Shown here piece by piece: positions 1 through 11,879 of a stretch of 64,000 bases of DNA. The stretch is taken from positions 186,001-250,000 of the forward strand of contig NW_026251709.1 of NCBI RefSeq assembly GCF_025024155.1. The letters are read 5' to 3'. The notes under the pieces are model-generated. The model saw only the letters and a list, made by a program, of their open reading frames with translations. It did not search any database and was not told the origin of the DNA. Both the position numbers and the translations under genes were made by a program. The stretch comes from Gamsiella multidivaricata (taxonomy: Eukaryota > Mortierellomycota > Mortierellomycetes > Mortierellales > Mortierellaceae). Each line of letters opens with the position of its first letter. Position 1 is the first letter of the stretch.

Positions 1-13
1 ACCTCAGCAAAAA

Positions 14-1351
14 ATGACTGACAATCCTTATCCCGTTGGAACAACAGTCTTCGCCAAATTGAAGGGCTACCCTTGGTGGCCAGCACGCGTAACGACTCTT
101 GCAACTCTGACACACGCGCGATTGACACATGCTCCTCAACTGTAGGCACTCATCTTATATTCGTCGTCGGACGCGTTGCGCCCACTTAGATTGAAAGCGA
201 CGAAGACTTGCCACTCAACGTCAGCAGCAAGAAGCCTAAGCAGAGACCTATCTGGCCTGTATTCTTCTTTGGTTCTTATGACTAGTAAGTAAAACGCAAA
301 CAAAAGGAAAAGAACAAGCAGATCTGATAAGGACGCCATCGTCAAAGGAAGGATTCAGCAGCAGCAAGATAGGAGACATCGATACGAGCGATACAATTGA
401 CATCCAGAGGCGGCAGCAGAGGACTTCGTACGATATCAGGATCATCATTAAAAGTCATTGCTGACGGCCAGATCCCGATGAATCTTGTGCAGGATCACTC
501 CTCAGCATGGCGACTGGGCATGAGGCTGTCAAAATAATCCATGATAACCTACATTCCGCTGAGCTTTTCATCGAATCGTAGCAAATACCTTCATGTTGAG
601 GTGGAGAACAATGGGCAGGGTAGCGGAATGCAACAGGGACGGGGGAGGGGTGGGATTTGGGATTGAAGTTTTCAGAGGCGCTCTCTTTCTTGTTTGTGCG
701 ACAATGCGACGAGAATAAACAGGGAAAGGACTCATGATCATGCACTTTTTTTTTGAGTTTGGACTTTGGAGTCACTCTTATCAAATGGCATTTTACGCGA
801 TGAGAACAAGATATTTCGATTTCATGGGTGTCCTGAGCTTGTGCGTCGCTACTTGATAGCCCCAAGCGCCACACTAACGCTTTCTTTCGCTCTTTATCAT
901 ATTTTTTATAGCGGCTGGTTTGGCACATCGGAACTCAAGTCGTTTGATCCTGTCTCAGCCGAAAAAGCAAAATCGGCGCTAAAGAAAGGGAGTGGTTTGA
1001 GAACAGCCCTCAGTGAGGCACTAGACCCAAGCCTAATCGCACAAAGACCGGGATCCAATGCGGAGCTGGACCAATACAATGACGATGATGAATACGACCA
1101 GGAATCGGTCACTCCTGTGAAGAAAAAGGCATCCAAGGTCAAAGCGGCGCAGAAGGTTGAGACATCGGCGGCTGAGAAGAAAAGACGACCAAGCTCAACG
1201 GAGGATCAGGCAGCAAAGAGAAAGGTGTCCAAGAAAACCTCAATTGACGAAGACCATGGCGAACTTGACTCGCCCAAGGTAAAATGTCAAAACAGGCTGA
1301 AAGCGCCGCGGAGATGTATTGACGATTGCGAACTGTGCATTTATGGTACCT

Positions 1352-1387
<36 letters not shown>

Positions 1388-2455
1388 ATACAACGCTAGA
1401 AACGTGCCGGTCCCGCTAGCCGCATTCGTCTCGAATCAGATTTTAAGAGCGTAGACGATGATATCAGTATTGGCGACCCAAGTAACGGGCGCTCAAAGAA
1501 ATCGGAGGATGACGCCGCAGACTCTGATCTTCGCGCCAAGAAGAGGATGCGTAGTACGTTAATATAATGTGCTCTTGCAATTTTTACGATTCTGACAAGG
1601 GCAAGTGAAACTGAGTTTTAATACGCGATTGTATTCTGATCAACCTTGCGTAGGTGGTCAGCCTAGTGAAAGACTGCTGAAGTTGCGACACAAGCTGCAA
1701 AAACTCCTTCTAGTCGAGGGACTCTCTGACGAGGTGCTAATTCAGGTATATGTCTTGACAGACTGCTGCAAGTCTCGGTGCTTATACTGTAAAATTTTAA
1801 CGGCATCAACATGCTCTACGTCTAGAATCTGGACCGTGCAGATCCTATCATGGCGGAGGTGGAGGCATTTGATATTGATTTACAAATGCTCAAGGTACGC
1901 TGCTGCTCTGTTTGAGATGGTGTTTGATGGACGATATTTTGCAATTCACAAAGCGACTGACTGGGCTGCACTCTTTTACAGGACACGAAGGTCGGACGCT
2001 TAATGAAGAAGATCTCAGTGCTTCAGTTCAGTGAGGACCGGCACGGTATTGTTGAGCGATCCGTGAAATTGATCAAGCAGTACAAGGGTATGATGGAGAG
2101 GGCACAGGAAAATGGCGAGGCAGTAAGCCCCAGGGTAGAAAAGACGACAGAAACATCAACGCTCGCAATGGAATCGACCATCATTTCGACCGTTGTGCAG
2201 CCAACTCCCATGGAAATTGATACGGAAATAACAACTCTCGAGTCGGTCCAAAGTGAAACACGAGAAGTACAAGTGGATACATTGGCGAGTTCGAACAACG
2301 ATGTAACAGATACTTCGGCGCCCGCGCCAGAGGCTGTAGTGGCAGCTGTGGCAGCTATCGTGGAAACAGGCGCTTTCAGCGTTGCCCGCTCATCAGAATC
2401 TGTTGAACCGCAGGAGAATGGTAAATCGACAGAGCCGGATTCAACTATTGTATGA
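14..2455 (+). CDS. PWWP-domain chromatin protein, HDGF/LEDGF-like
   Basis: Seven exons (14-88, 190-284, 912-1278, 1400-1553, 1654-1745, 1826-1894, 1982-2455) give 441 residues with all GT-AG junctions in frame. Residues 6-70 are a PWWP domain: YPWWPAR near residue 20, then WPVFFFGSYDYGWFG, whose Tyr codon is split by intron 2. PWWP domains read methylated histone H3 tails on nucleosomes. Residues 130-230 are Lys/Ser/Asp-rich and probably nuclear and disordered. Residues 233-325 (KLRHKLQKLLL, TKVGRLMKKI, VERSVKLIKQYK) look like the helical TFIIS-N/LEDGF integrase-binding fold, which docks transcription partners. The tail is Thr/Val/Glu-rich and of unknown role. Intron 2 is unusually long (627 bp) and intron 3 carries a T28-A8 tract. 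AATAAA lies at 2541. The PWWP call is firm; the second domain is a pattern match. Confidence 0.85.
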
Positions 2456-2772
2456 ATAGGCATCACAACAGACTGCATGCCGACCGTGCCTAATTTCAAA
2501 GGCGTATTGTAAATTCATTTTTGAAGGACGTAGGGCGTGAAATAAAGAGAAACGATCGTACATATTATCAAAAATTGCTCAATACAAGTATAAGATAGTT
2601 CTTTATTGGTATTATACAACTGCCGCATGCATGGCAAGTCCATCTGAGGTGCCAGATGCTATAGCAGAGATCCGTCTCCACATTTGATGAAGCACCAAGA
2701 CAGCTAAGAGGAAACGGCAGCATGCCATCCAAACGAGTCCTGGATGTGCTCCAGTAAGGGCCTTCTCTACTA

Positions 2773-3216
2773 CTACTTCTTCTTGAGAGTCGAACGACGA
2801 CCTTGACCTAGATAAATCATTTCCGCGATAATGACGGGGAGATGGGTGAGTCCTCAATAATTTCATGTCTGTCCGTGACCGAAGGGAAGAGATTTCTGGC
2901 AGAGTCCAGCTGCAATAACAAGCATACCTTTCTTGGGGGGTCCCTTTCCACGCTTCTTGCGCTCCGCCAGATCCTCCAGACGGACCTTCTCCGCCTGGTC
3001 AACCAGATTCATCTCGGGTGCCATCCTTGTGATCTCACGCAACCTGATCTGCTTGACATTGGGGTAGTATGAGTTGACAGTTGGTCCGACAAGGCGCTGA
3101 CGAAGGATTTTGTTGCCCGTGCGAAGTCCCTGGGGATTGTATACGTTCCCGAAGATGGCGCATGATAACTTGTTGAGCAGCGTGAGCTTGCCCGCAGCCG
3201 GGGTTGTCATCGACAT
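2773..3216 (-). CDS. Mitochondrial ribosomal small-subunit protein mS33
   Basis: Two exons (3216-2928, 2807-2773) give 107 residues. The protein has the short, very basic mS33 (MRPS33/Rsm27) layout: an N-terminal helix with LSCAIFGNVYNPQG, a YYPNVKQIRLRE segment, and the C-terminal RGKGPPKKG signature. mS33 sits in the head of the mitochondrial small ribosomal subunit. The intron starts GTATGC right after the KKG codons and ends TATCTAG; joining exon 2 gives KKGQGRRSTLKKK and a stop, which suits the family better than the 20-residue read-through. A minus-strand AATAAA lies at 2602-2607. The start is divergent from the TBL1/Sif2-like gene, about 306 bp apart. Confidence 0.85.
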
Positions 3217-3522
3217 GGTGGAGTGATTGAAACTTGGGGAGGGGGGCCGAGAGTGAAAGATCCGATCATGTTGTTATGCGCGCCCAGTTCAGGGACAGTC
3301 CCTCATTCAATTACGGAATGATGTCTAATTGAACATCCGCTATCTGGCGGATGTCTCACTCAACTTATTGCAGTGCCCTTTCATCTCGAATGCCGCGAGC
3401 ATCTGTTGTTTCCTGCTTGCTTTCTCACCGCCCCATTTGAAGATACATCACATCTCAACCCGCTTCCCCGCTCGACAAAATCTTAATCCCGCACTAGCAT
3501 CCTCACCTTTCTCGACGGCGAT
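3217..3522. promoter_or_regulatory. Divergent promoter region, mS33 and TBL1/Sif2-like genes
   Basis: This 306 bp spacer separates two start codons that face away from each other, so it must hold both promoters. It is C/T-rich on the + strand toward 3523. I see no clear TATA box. Confidence 0.5.
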
Positions 3523-5901
3523 ATGAGCGTTACCAGTGAAGAAATAAATTACTTGATATTCCGATACCTTCAGGAGTCAGGTACAAGTTTTGGCACTCAT
3601 ACATGGTTGCTTTGCAGATACTTCCTTACAATGCCGAGAACCTCTTTTGGGATGTTAAACGTTGCATTCAACCCTGGTTTTGCTGTTGTGACCCATAGGT
3701 TTCGTACATACTGGATTCGCGTTCCAGAACGAGTCGCACATCCACAAGTCGGAATATAGAAATGCCAATGTACAACCTGGAGCGCTCGTGAGCGTTATTC
3801 AGAAGGGCTTACTGTACATGGACTTGGAACTACACGTTAATGAGGTACGGATACTACAGGATACAATCAGCTCTTAAAGCATAGGAGATGTAAGGAAATA
3901 ATGCTTGGCATACGCTAACCAAAAACCTGACCCGCTTATTTTAAAATCGACATAGGACGGAACAGAACGGGAATGCACAGGGCCAGTGGCGCTTATTGGA
4001 CCGCACCGCTGCGACAAACAGGCCAAGAAGCCGAAACGCGACGAGCTGGTCAGCAGAGGAAATAAGCGGGATCGAAAGGACACCAAGAGGGCTCAAAAGC
4101 AGCAGCAGGAAAGAGAAAAACGCGCAAAGATGGATGCCGACGACGAAGAAAAGGATGAAGAGAATATGATGGACACAGACCAGGTCGAAGATGTCTCTGT
4201 GGTCGGGACCCGTGCGTATATTATAGCTGGGCTATGTTGTGCGGTACAATGTGTTCTATCAGATAAAGTAAACTTACCGCTGCTTGGCCTTTTATTTTCA
4301 TCGCCCCGTTCAAAACTCGTGTAGCCGCAGAGATGACCGACATCCCTGAAGTGAAGATTATACCGGCAAGCGACGCCATCACGCTTAAGGGACATACAGC
4401 AGATGTCTTTGTATGTTCATGGAATCCAGCCTCGCCTTCGTTATTGGCATCAGGGTATGTATGTGTGGAAGCGGAGCTTGAGAACTCTTTTTGCGTATTT
4501 GAACTCGGAAGCAACTGCGTAGTTTTATCCTCATAATATCTAACCGGTTCTTAGATCTGGAGATGCAACAGCTCGTATTTGGCAGATACCAGCGAATACA
4601 GACGAGCCACTCAAGGAGCCCATTGTGCTCAAGCATTTGCCAGCATTGACAGACAACAACAGGGACGTGACAACAATGGATTGGAATGTAAGTTGGCAGC
4701 GACCTCTATATGTTTATGGCGCTCTACGTCTTTATATATGAATGAGAATTGATCCGCTAATTCGGTTTATTCGATTTCGTTAGGCTTCTGGAACACTGCT
4801 CGCTACTGGATTTTATGATGGGCAGGCACGGATCTGGACACAACGTGGACAGCTACGATATCTGATGAGCCAACATCGGGGCCCAATTTTCGCTCTGAAA
4901 TGGAACAAGAAAGGAAATTATATCCTGACTGGCAGCTTAGACCATACGACTATCGTCTGGGACGCTACCACTGGAGATGCCAAGCAACAGCATGAATTCC
5001 ATACTGGTGCTGTTCTAGATGTGGACTGGCTCGACAACACAACTTTTGCGACTTCATCGTCAGATGGTAAGGTCTATGTCTGCAAAGTGGATAGCATGGA
5101 TCCGCTCAAGGTGTTTGAGGGACACAAGGATGAGGTCAACGCCATCCGATGGGACCCTCTCGGAGAGTTACTTGCGTCATGTTCTGATGATAGGACAGTC
5201 AAGGTACGTGGGTTATACGAGCCTGTTGTCGCGGTGTGGTCCTAGTCTTGCAGTATATGACTGATTTACCTCGATATTGTTGGTCTTGTGTTGTTCTGTA
5301 TAGATCTGGAGCATGGCACAGGACGAGTGCGTGTTTGATCTAACTGCGCACACGCAGGCAGTTTACGACATGACTTGGGCGCCGCGCGAAGCTTCATCCA
5401 GGATCTTAGCGACGGCTTCCTTTGACACCTCTGTTCGACTTTGGGATGCAAACACAGGAGACTGCTTGCGAGTCCTCTCGAGACACGTCGAGGCTGTATA
5501 CACTGTGGCCTTCAACCCAGCTGGAACTCATCTTGCTACTGGGTCACCGGATTACACTATCAACATCTGGAGAGTACAGGTATTGTAGCGCATCCGCCAG
5601 CATCGCAGCATTTGAGCTCGTGCAGACATGGGTTGCAAGCTAATGTCCACGCATATTTCATACTGGATGGTATAGGATGGAGCTTTGGTGAAAACATATC
5701 GAGGCGAAGGGGGCATATTCGAAGTCGACTGGAATAGCACAGGGGACAAACTTGCAGCTTGTGTTGCAAATGGAACCGTAAGGATCACATTGCGGAAGAT
5801 TGCAGTGGCAACGACGCATGTCCGACCTTTTTGCGCTAACTGCTACACTGTTTACCGATCTTTTTAATTGCTAGCTCGTTGTTGCTCATATCAAGCTTTG
5901 A
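3523..5901 (+). CDS. LisH-WD40 corepressor subunit, TBL1X/TBL1XR1/Sif2 family
   Basis: Nine exons (3523-3580, 3699-3844, 3956-4211, 4325-4454, 4555-4687, 4784-5203, 5304-5579, 5676-5777, 5875-5901) give 515 residues, the usual length of TBL1XR1. The N-terminus is a LisH dimerisation motif ([15 protein letters not shown]), followed by the conserved SVIQKGL segment. Residues 70-155 are a Lys/Glu/Asp-rich linker. Eight WD40-type repeats follow from about 170, starting with [15 protein letters not shown] and including [24 protein letters not shown] and DYTINIW. The last exon encodes only eight residues (LVVAHIKL). Family members scaffold class I HDAC corepressors (SMRT/NCoR-HDAC3; yeast Set3 complex). 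Intron phases are all consistent. Confidence 0.93.
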
Positions 5902-7256
5902 ACATGGAGAAGGGCGGGCCTTGTCCTCCATACAGTCATATAGTTTTTACGGAGCCGACTCACCGTTTAATAGACATCGACATCCCATGCGTATGAATCC
6001 AAACACCGAAAAATGATGATGGCCCATTCAGCTGTGTTCGACAGGTCCATCTATCGTCCACTCGCGCTAAAAAGCGCGTGCAAGACTGGATGTCCAAAAT
6101 GAATGTTAAATTGCTATGAGAGTGCCATGTTGGACCCTCGTGGACGCTCGATCCAAACTTGAAATACCATCTGAACAATGCTAGACATTCGAAGGCGCTT
6201 TTTTTTTTTTTTTTTAAGAAATAAAGGCTCAGTCCCTTCGGAATAATCCAAGTCGGCCTTTCGATATTGATATCGCTTAGCCTTCAAAGGCGAGTTGCTA
6301 TCTTTTACGCATCACCACATCAGCTCGTTGGAATGCATCGCTCGCGCGTGCTAGCTACTACTCGCCGCAATACCGCAGCACGAACTTAAGCGTGCCTCCC
6401 GCCTCCGTTCTCACTCGCGTCTCGCGTGTTATATCGGATTACTGCCTGCTGCACCGAGCTTTAATCGATCATCTAGAGCATCGCTGGTTGTTAACGAGGT
6501 GGAGTGAACCGAACGAAGACACTTGAGCTCAACCGGCGGCTCTGGTACGCGATGTCTGCGCTACCTATGTCATAGGGCTCTTCCATAGTAACCTTGAGCT
6601 AATCGCAACATTGGATCTGGGCAGTTATTATTCGGAAAAAAACAGCCGTCTACAAAAAGTTGAAGGGGCTCTTCCTGGGTAAGTTTCCAGAACCAAAGTC
6701 TATTCTCATCGCAATTCATGTGGCATTGGTGAAAACTGCTATCGAGTAAATCCAAAGTGGAGAGACCGTTGTACTGGATTACGAATGCAAAAGATGAGTA
6801 AGAGTGAAGGAAGACTAAAAGGTTGTATGCTCGCTTTCGAGTTTAGGATCTTCAGAACTTGACCGGATTTTACTGCGACAGTTGTTGCTCGAAGAAGTGG
6901 GACACCAAAAAAAAAAAGGTTCAATGCCTTATCGGGTGGCAGATCGGATAACGAAGTCAAGACAGCGATCAGTTACAGGTTCATTCACCACAAAAACGAG
7001 ATAGTAAAGTAAACTTGGAACGATGGAGAAGTTGCTCATAGTAAAAGTAAGTGTCTTTCGAGTTTTTTTTAATTGATGTTTCTGGAATATATCTGAACCT
7101 GAGCTCATGTTCCTGCTCTCTTTGTTGCAGCATATAAAAAAAAAAAAAAAAAAAAGAAAAAGAAAAAGAAAAGGCCAAGGTCATAGATGTGGATTCAAGA
7201 AAACCAGCGTTCTTGCTTTATTATTATCACCATTAAATACTCGAGCAAAGTATGCA
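5902..7256. other. Convergent intergenic region
   Basis: This 1.35 kb lies between the 3' ends of the TBL1/Sif2-like gene and the permease. It holds a T run at 6199-6216 and an A-rich run at 7136-7175 that turns into AAAAAG repeats. The short ORFs here show no recognisable domain and no consistent splicing. I see no gene. Confidence 0.6.
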
Positions 7257-9033
7257 TTATTGGTCTTTTTCATCCGCCTGATTCTTGCTGGGCTCGTAGA
7301 GCTCGTGGAACTCATCGATATCTCCGTCCTCTAAATTCGAGACGCTAAAGTCGCACTCCATCAATGGCACCAACTTGGTCTTATAGTAGAACTTGTAACC
7401 CAAATACGTGAACAAGAAGAACGGCAAGCCAATGTAGCAGGCTACCAGATTGACTGCCTGGGGATTGGGCTTTGTGAACTCGGAGTATCCTTGCCCACAG
7501 ACGACGACCGTGCACAGCAGGAGTGCGTAGATAGGACCATAGGGAAACATAGCAGCCTTGTAGGGAAGACGGGAGACATCTCCACCCTGCGCGACATATG
7601 CTCGACGGAAGCGATAGTGGGAAATCGCAATACCCAGCCAGGCAATAAATCCCGAGATGGAGGAGATATTCAGAAGCCAGTTGTAAACCTGTCCTGAGCC
7701 GAACAGCGACATGCAAAAGCAAATGGCGGAGATGACAGTGGTGCAGATCAGGGCCGGCATGGGAATGCCTCGAGAGTTGACACGGCTAAAGATGGCTGGC
7801 GCCTTCCCGTCACGAGCAAGCATGAGTAGAGTTCGTGTCGACGCGTACATGCCAGAGTTGCCGGCGGAGAGAACTGTGATCAAGATAACGGCATTCATGA
7901 TATGCGATGCTGGTTGGAAGGCCTTTTGGAGGACTAGGGTGAAGGGCGAAACAGCAATAGCAGACTTGTCGACGCTTCCGCTGTTGAGCAGGTTGGGATC
8001 GTCGTGCGGGATGACGAGGCCGATGATAAAGATCGAGATGATGTAGAACAGGAGAATGCGCCAAAAGACTTGCTTGATCGCCTTGGGAACGTTCTTACGT
8101 GGGTTCTCGCTCTCTCCAGCGGCAATACCGATCAGCTCCGTGCCCTGAAACGAAAAACCGGCCACCAAGAACACGGCGAGGATGCCGCCGAAGCCATCGA
8201 CCACGGGTGCGCCTGGAATAGTCCAGTTACTGAATCCGATCTTGTGGCCTCCGATAACCCCTGCGTCCACCAAGACTCCGACGATGATGAAAATGACGAC
8301 CGTGAGGACTTTGATGACACTGAACCAGTACTCTGCTTCGCCATAAGCGCGCACCGACAGAAAATTAACAAAGACCATGATGAACAGGAAGATTAAGCTC
8401 CATACCCAGCCTGGCAAAACGCTCGGCGAGACCCAGAATTCAAGGATCATGGCAGCTGCCGCAATCTCCACCGCAACTGTCACTGCCCAATTCAAAAAGT
8501 AGTTGATACCAAGGGCTATGAAGACAAAATAAAAAATGCATAGAGGTCAATACCTTTTAAATAATACATGCTACTACGAGTGCTGACAACCTGTATATGT
8601 GGGCTGAAAGAACCGATCACTCAGACTTACCAAAACCAAGTGCAGGGTCGACAAAGCGAGCAGCATAGGTGTTGAAGGATCCAGCCGTTGGGATGAGGGT
8701 TGCCATTTCGCCAAGCGAGGTCATCATGAAGAAGACCATGGATCCGATCATGATATAAGCAATCAGGGCACCCAACGGTCCAGCCTGTGCGATGGAGGAC
8801 CCAGATGCCAAGAACAATCCTGTGCCGATGGTACCGGCGATAGAGATCATGGACAGGTGCCGAGCCTTGAGTCCTCGCTTGAGTTCATTGTCGGCTGGAA
8901 GGATAGGTTGTTCATCTGTGTGGAATGAAGGCAGCTTAGTTGTGCTGCCTACCTTTTTTATGGACCGTGATGACTGTGAGGAGGCTCTAGAGGCCGCAGG
9001 CATCCCTGCGAGTTCGATGGAATTCCTCATCAT
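7257..9033 (-). CDS. AAT-family amino-acid permease, basic amino-acid type
   Basis: Two exons (9033-8631, 8515-7257) give 553 residues with about 12 membrane segments, the normal size for fungal YAT/AAT permeases (APC superfamily, plasma-membrane H+ symport). Hallmarks are RGLKARHLSMISIAGTIGTG at TM1, FNTYAARFVDPALGFALG across the intron, and the run FSFQGTELIGIAAGE then NPRKNVPKAI after TM5, typical of lysine/arginine permeases such as Lyp1. The N-terminal 60 residues are polar and cytosolic, with Ser/Lys residues suited to phosphorylation or ubiquitination. The start is the first of two adjacent Met codons. Substrate is inferred from family resemblance only. Confidence 0.9.
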
Positions 9034-10039
9034 GGGTAAGGAGGTGTAGTGCGATGTACAGAGAGAGAGGTGAGGTATACGATGTATGAACAGGGTATTG
9101 GCGCGAGCGAGAAAGGAGGAAGGGAGAGGGTAAGCGGGAGAGATTGAGAGAAGAGTGAGAGAGGAGTGAGAGAAGAGTGAGAGAGGAGTGAGAGAAGAGC
9201 GAGAGAAGAGCGAGAGCGAGAGAGAATGAAGGCTAAGAACGTCATGTACACATTTCAAAATGAAATAGTCACCCACAAAAGGAAGATTATCTATGTTTCG
9301 GCCACTGAACAGCAACAAAAGAAAGATGGCCTGTATCCGGACATAAGTAGTTCCCTGCTGCAGCTTAAATATTAACTACCACCTGGGGATGGACGCACGT
9401 TGATACAAGTCAACGTTGCCATTCGCACTGTTGCATTGCATGAATAATGCATGGCATCGAGCTGTGCTGTTGTGGATGGATCGACGCTCGATGGATTCTC
9501 ATGGAGATTGTTTTCTGCTTGCTTGGTTTTTTTGCATGCTTATTTGCTTGTTACACCAAACATGGGATGGGGGTCAGTGCATCGACAAGAAGGGCAGTTA
9601 CCCACGGTCTATCTTATCTCTTGCAACCATCCACCATCTCGCCCTTCCTGCCCTGAGGCCTGAAGAGCAGCCCTGGTCATCGCTATTACATGTTCCTCTA
9701 GATCTGATAACCCTCTGGTTCCCGTTACTGCTGTTAGTTTGGCCCATTCCGCCGTCTTGGCTGTCTGCCATGACTGTCAGTGTCGGACATTGGTTTTTTT
9801 CTTTTTCTTTTTTTCTTATTTCCCACCCCTCCTCATCGCCAGGGATTGCTGTCGGGCCTTAGCCTCATGCACCGAACACTCTGTATAGTCAATCTGTGAC
9901 GACTGATGGATAAGATAAAAAGAGCATCCTAATAGCTCATTCTAGGTCTTGTCTTGACCGATTCCAATGCAGTCGAACATGTATTTGAGTTTTTGGACAT
10001 AGGCTCCATGGCGCTGGTTTATTTTGTTTAATAATTCAT
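9034..10039. other. Intergenic region, permease 5' flank
   Basis: The first 200 bp is a purine-rich GA repeat on the + strand (CT-rich on the permease sense strand), likely 5' UTR or core promoter. The remaining stretch has a 148-residue Leu/Trp-rich ORF (9416-9862 +) with no family match and poly-T-driven Phe/Ser content. I do not regard it as a gene. Confidence 0.5.
9062..9236. repeat. GA-rich microsatellite/minisatellite
   Basis: Imperfect GA tract built from tandem units of about 14 bp of the type agagaggagtgag (clearest at 9150-9215), just upstream of the permease start. On the minus strand it is a polypyrimidine tract, as often seen before fungal start codons. Confidence 0.85.
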
Positions 10040-11448
10040 TCAATCGGAGAGAACCATGTCATCGTGGGCTACATTTTCAACATCATACGCTCCTTTTTGG
10101 TCCTCCATTTCCATGTCCTTGCTGTCTTCGTTGTCCTCATCATCTTTTTCCTCCTCCTCCTCCTCCTCCTCCTCCTCAGCACCCACAGCTGTGCCCCATC
10201 CGAACGTGTCTTTCGATGCAAGAACATCCCCTTCGCCATATGGCGCCATGACCGGAGCGATCTCCCTCATGATCTGTGATAGTCGTCGCATATGCTGTGC
10301 ACTCTCTAGGTGTCCTTGCCATCCCCTCTGTTTTTTCCAATGCGATCCACAGACGGAGCAGTCCCACCATCTTTGAGTTGGAACATTCGTTGTATCCGTA
10401 GATGTCTTTGAGTCTGGATGCTTGGCCTCACTGGGTTTATCAGTAGTGCAAATCACCCTGCTTGATACGGCGGAAGATTCAAACTGCTCCTTGGACACTG
10501 GTGCAGATATTAGATCTGTCGAGGCAATCGTAAGCGGTGTTCCTGAAGATATAGGTTTAAGCGCGGGCTTAAACTCATCAAAGTTGGCAGGGGGGAGTGT
10601 GGTATCGGTGGCAGGCGCATCCTGATCCATGAGTGCATGTCCCTGTCGAGCCCGTGCCTTCTTCCTATCTCTCTCGGCTTTCCGTCTTCGCTGCTTCGCC
10701 GTTGGCGTCCGCACTCCACACAGCTTACTCGAACCTTCGGCTGCACGACCCCCTTTGTCATTTGACGAGCTCGTAGTATTGTCGGTACCAGTTCCAATAT
10801 CACCCTCCTTGTTCACCATAGTTGGGCCCTCGTGTTGATCGGCGTCCTTCATTTCAGTATCCTCGCCAGATGATCCAGGTGCCTGCTCGGTGTGCATACT
10901 CTCGTGTGAACGACCGTGTGGCCCTTGCTGCCTGTGCTCGCTCTGCATTTTGACGCGTACAAGATGCTTTTTCGATGATAGATGTGTCGATAGCATGGCC
11001 ATGGAGGTGAAGTGGGCCGCTGGACAATAGTTGCACTTCGGTGGGTCTGCCTGGTTCACGTTCAAGGTGTGTAAATCAACAAGAAGACGATTAGGACGGT
11101 GCGCATGTTATGGTATTAAATCTATCCTCCATAATGTGGGCACTGATCCAGAGTAAACGTTACCCTCAACCTCGCTTTCTTTTGCTTCCTGGAGTTGTAG
11201 GCGATCCGCTCGAGTTCCCCCTGGGATAGCAGCTGCCAATCGTAGGGTGGCAACCGCTTAGCAGCCTTTGCAGCCTTTGCTGGGGGTCCATTGTCTGCAG
11301 ACCTGGGTTGACTAGTAGGTGCCGTGTGCAAAGATGGATCAGATTCATGTTCGGCTGTCTGTGGTGATGGATCTACTCTGCTGTGCTGAGGAGATGGTTG
11401 ATTGTCCTTGTCTGGTGCTTGTCCAGGATCGGTCGTCGTGTTGCCCAT
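10040..11448 (-). CDS. Two-zinc-finger protein with acidic C-terminus
   Basis: Two exons (11448-11164, 11050-10040) give 431 residues. The first finger, CNYC..HLSSKKH at about 100-123, starts right after the splice; the second, CSVCGSHW..HLESAQH at about 325-347, has the U1/matrin-like spacing C-x2-C-x12-H-x5-H found in RNA- or dsRNA-binding zinc fingers. Between them lie Ser/Thr-rich stretches and a basic RRRKAERDRKKARAR block that could be a nuclear signal. The C-terminus has an uninterrupted run of ten or so Glu then mixed Asp/Glu, from a CTC triplet repeat at 10150-10177. No orthologue is recognised. A nuclear nucleic-acid-binding role is an inference. Confidence 0.75.
10150..10177. repeat. 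CTC/GAG triplet repeat (poly-Glu coding)
   Basis: About nine tandem CTC units on the + strand encode poly-Glu in the zinc-finger gene on the minus strand. Confidence 0.9.
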
Positions 11449-11879
11449 GGGTATTCAAGACATCCTCGCTGGGTCGTCCGCTGTCCCTGGTAAGCTGGGT
11501 GGTCGTCGAAGGGCATACAGGCAAAACAAACAAGCAAGGTCCTTCGGGGAATAGGAGGGCCGTCATTTTGTCCTTGGCCTTCCTTCCTCAGGAGTCAAGT
11601 CGCGACCCTTTTCGCCCCCTCTCTGCAAGCCACGACATTTCATTCCTCTCATGCGTTCCTGCACCACTATTGCTCCCTTTTTCACAGCGACCACCACCTC
11701 CTTCCATCTTCCCTGGACCCTTTCTACCATCACCAGCCAGTCCCTGCTCGCTCGCTTCGCTCTCTTGCTCGGCTCTGCACTGTCTCATCAGTGGTGCTCG
11801 TTGTCGCTGTCAGCCTTCCCTCGCGGTCTGCTTTGCTTCTCATCAATATAGCCCAGTCGTCATCACTCCCTCCACACCA
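11449..11879. promoter_or_regulatory. Divergent promoter region, zinc-finger and membrane-protein genes
   Basis: This 431 bp separates two outward-facing starts. It is open in frame with the membrane-protein gene, but the translation is Ser/Pro/Cys-rich and looks like pyrimidine-rich leader, so I treat it as untranslated. Confidence 0.5.

Noticed and set aside
9416..9862. 148-residue Leu/Trp/Ser-rich plus-strand ORF
   Set aside because: No domain, no splice partners, and composition follows T/C-rich DNA.
11319..11879. 5' extension of the membrane-protein reading frame (would give 558 residues)
   Set aside because: The extension is Ser/Pro/Cys-rich, overlaps the divergent zinc-finger gene and looks like pyrimidine-rich leader; ATG 11880 starts a clean membrane segment.
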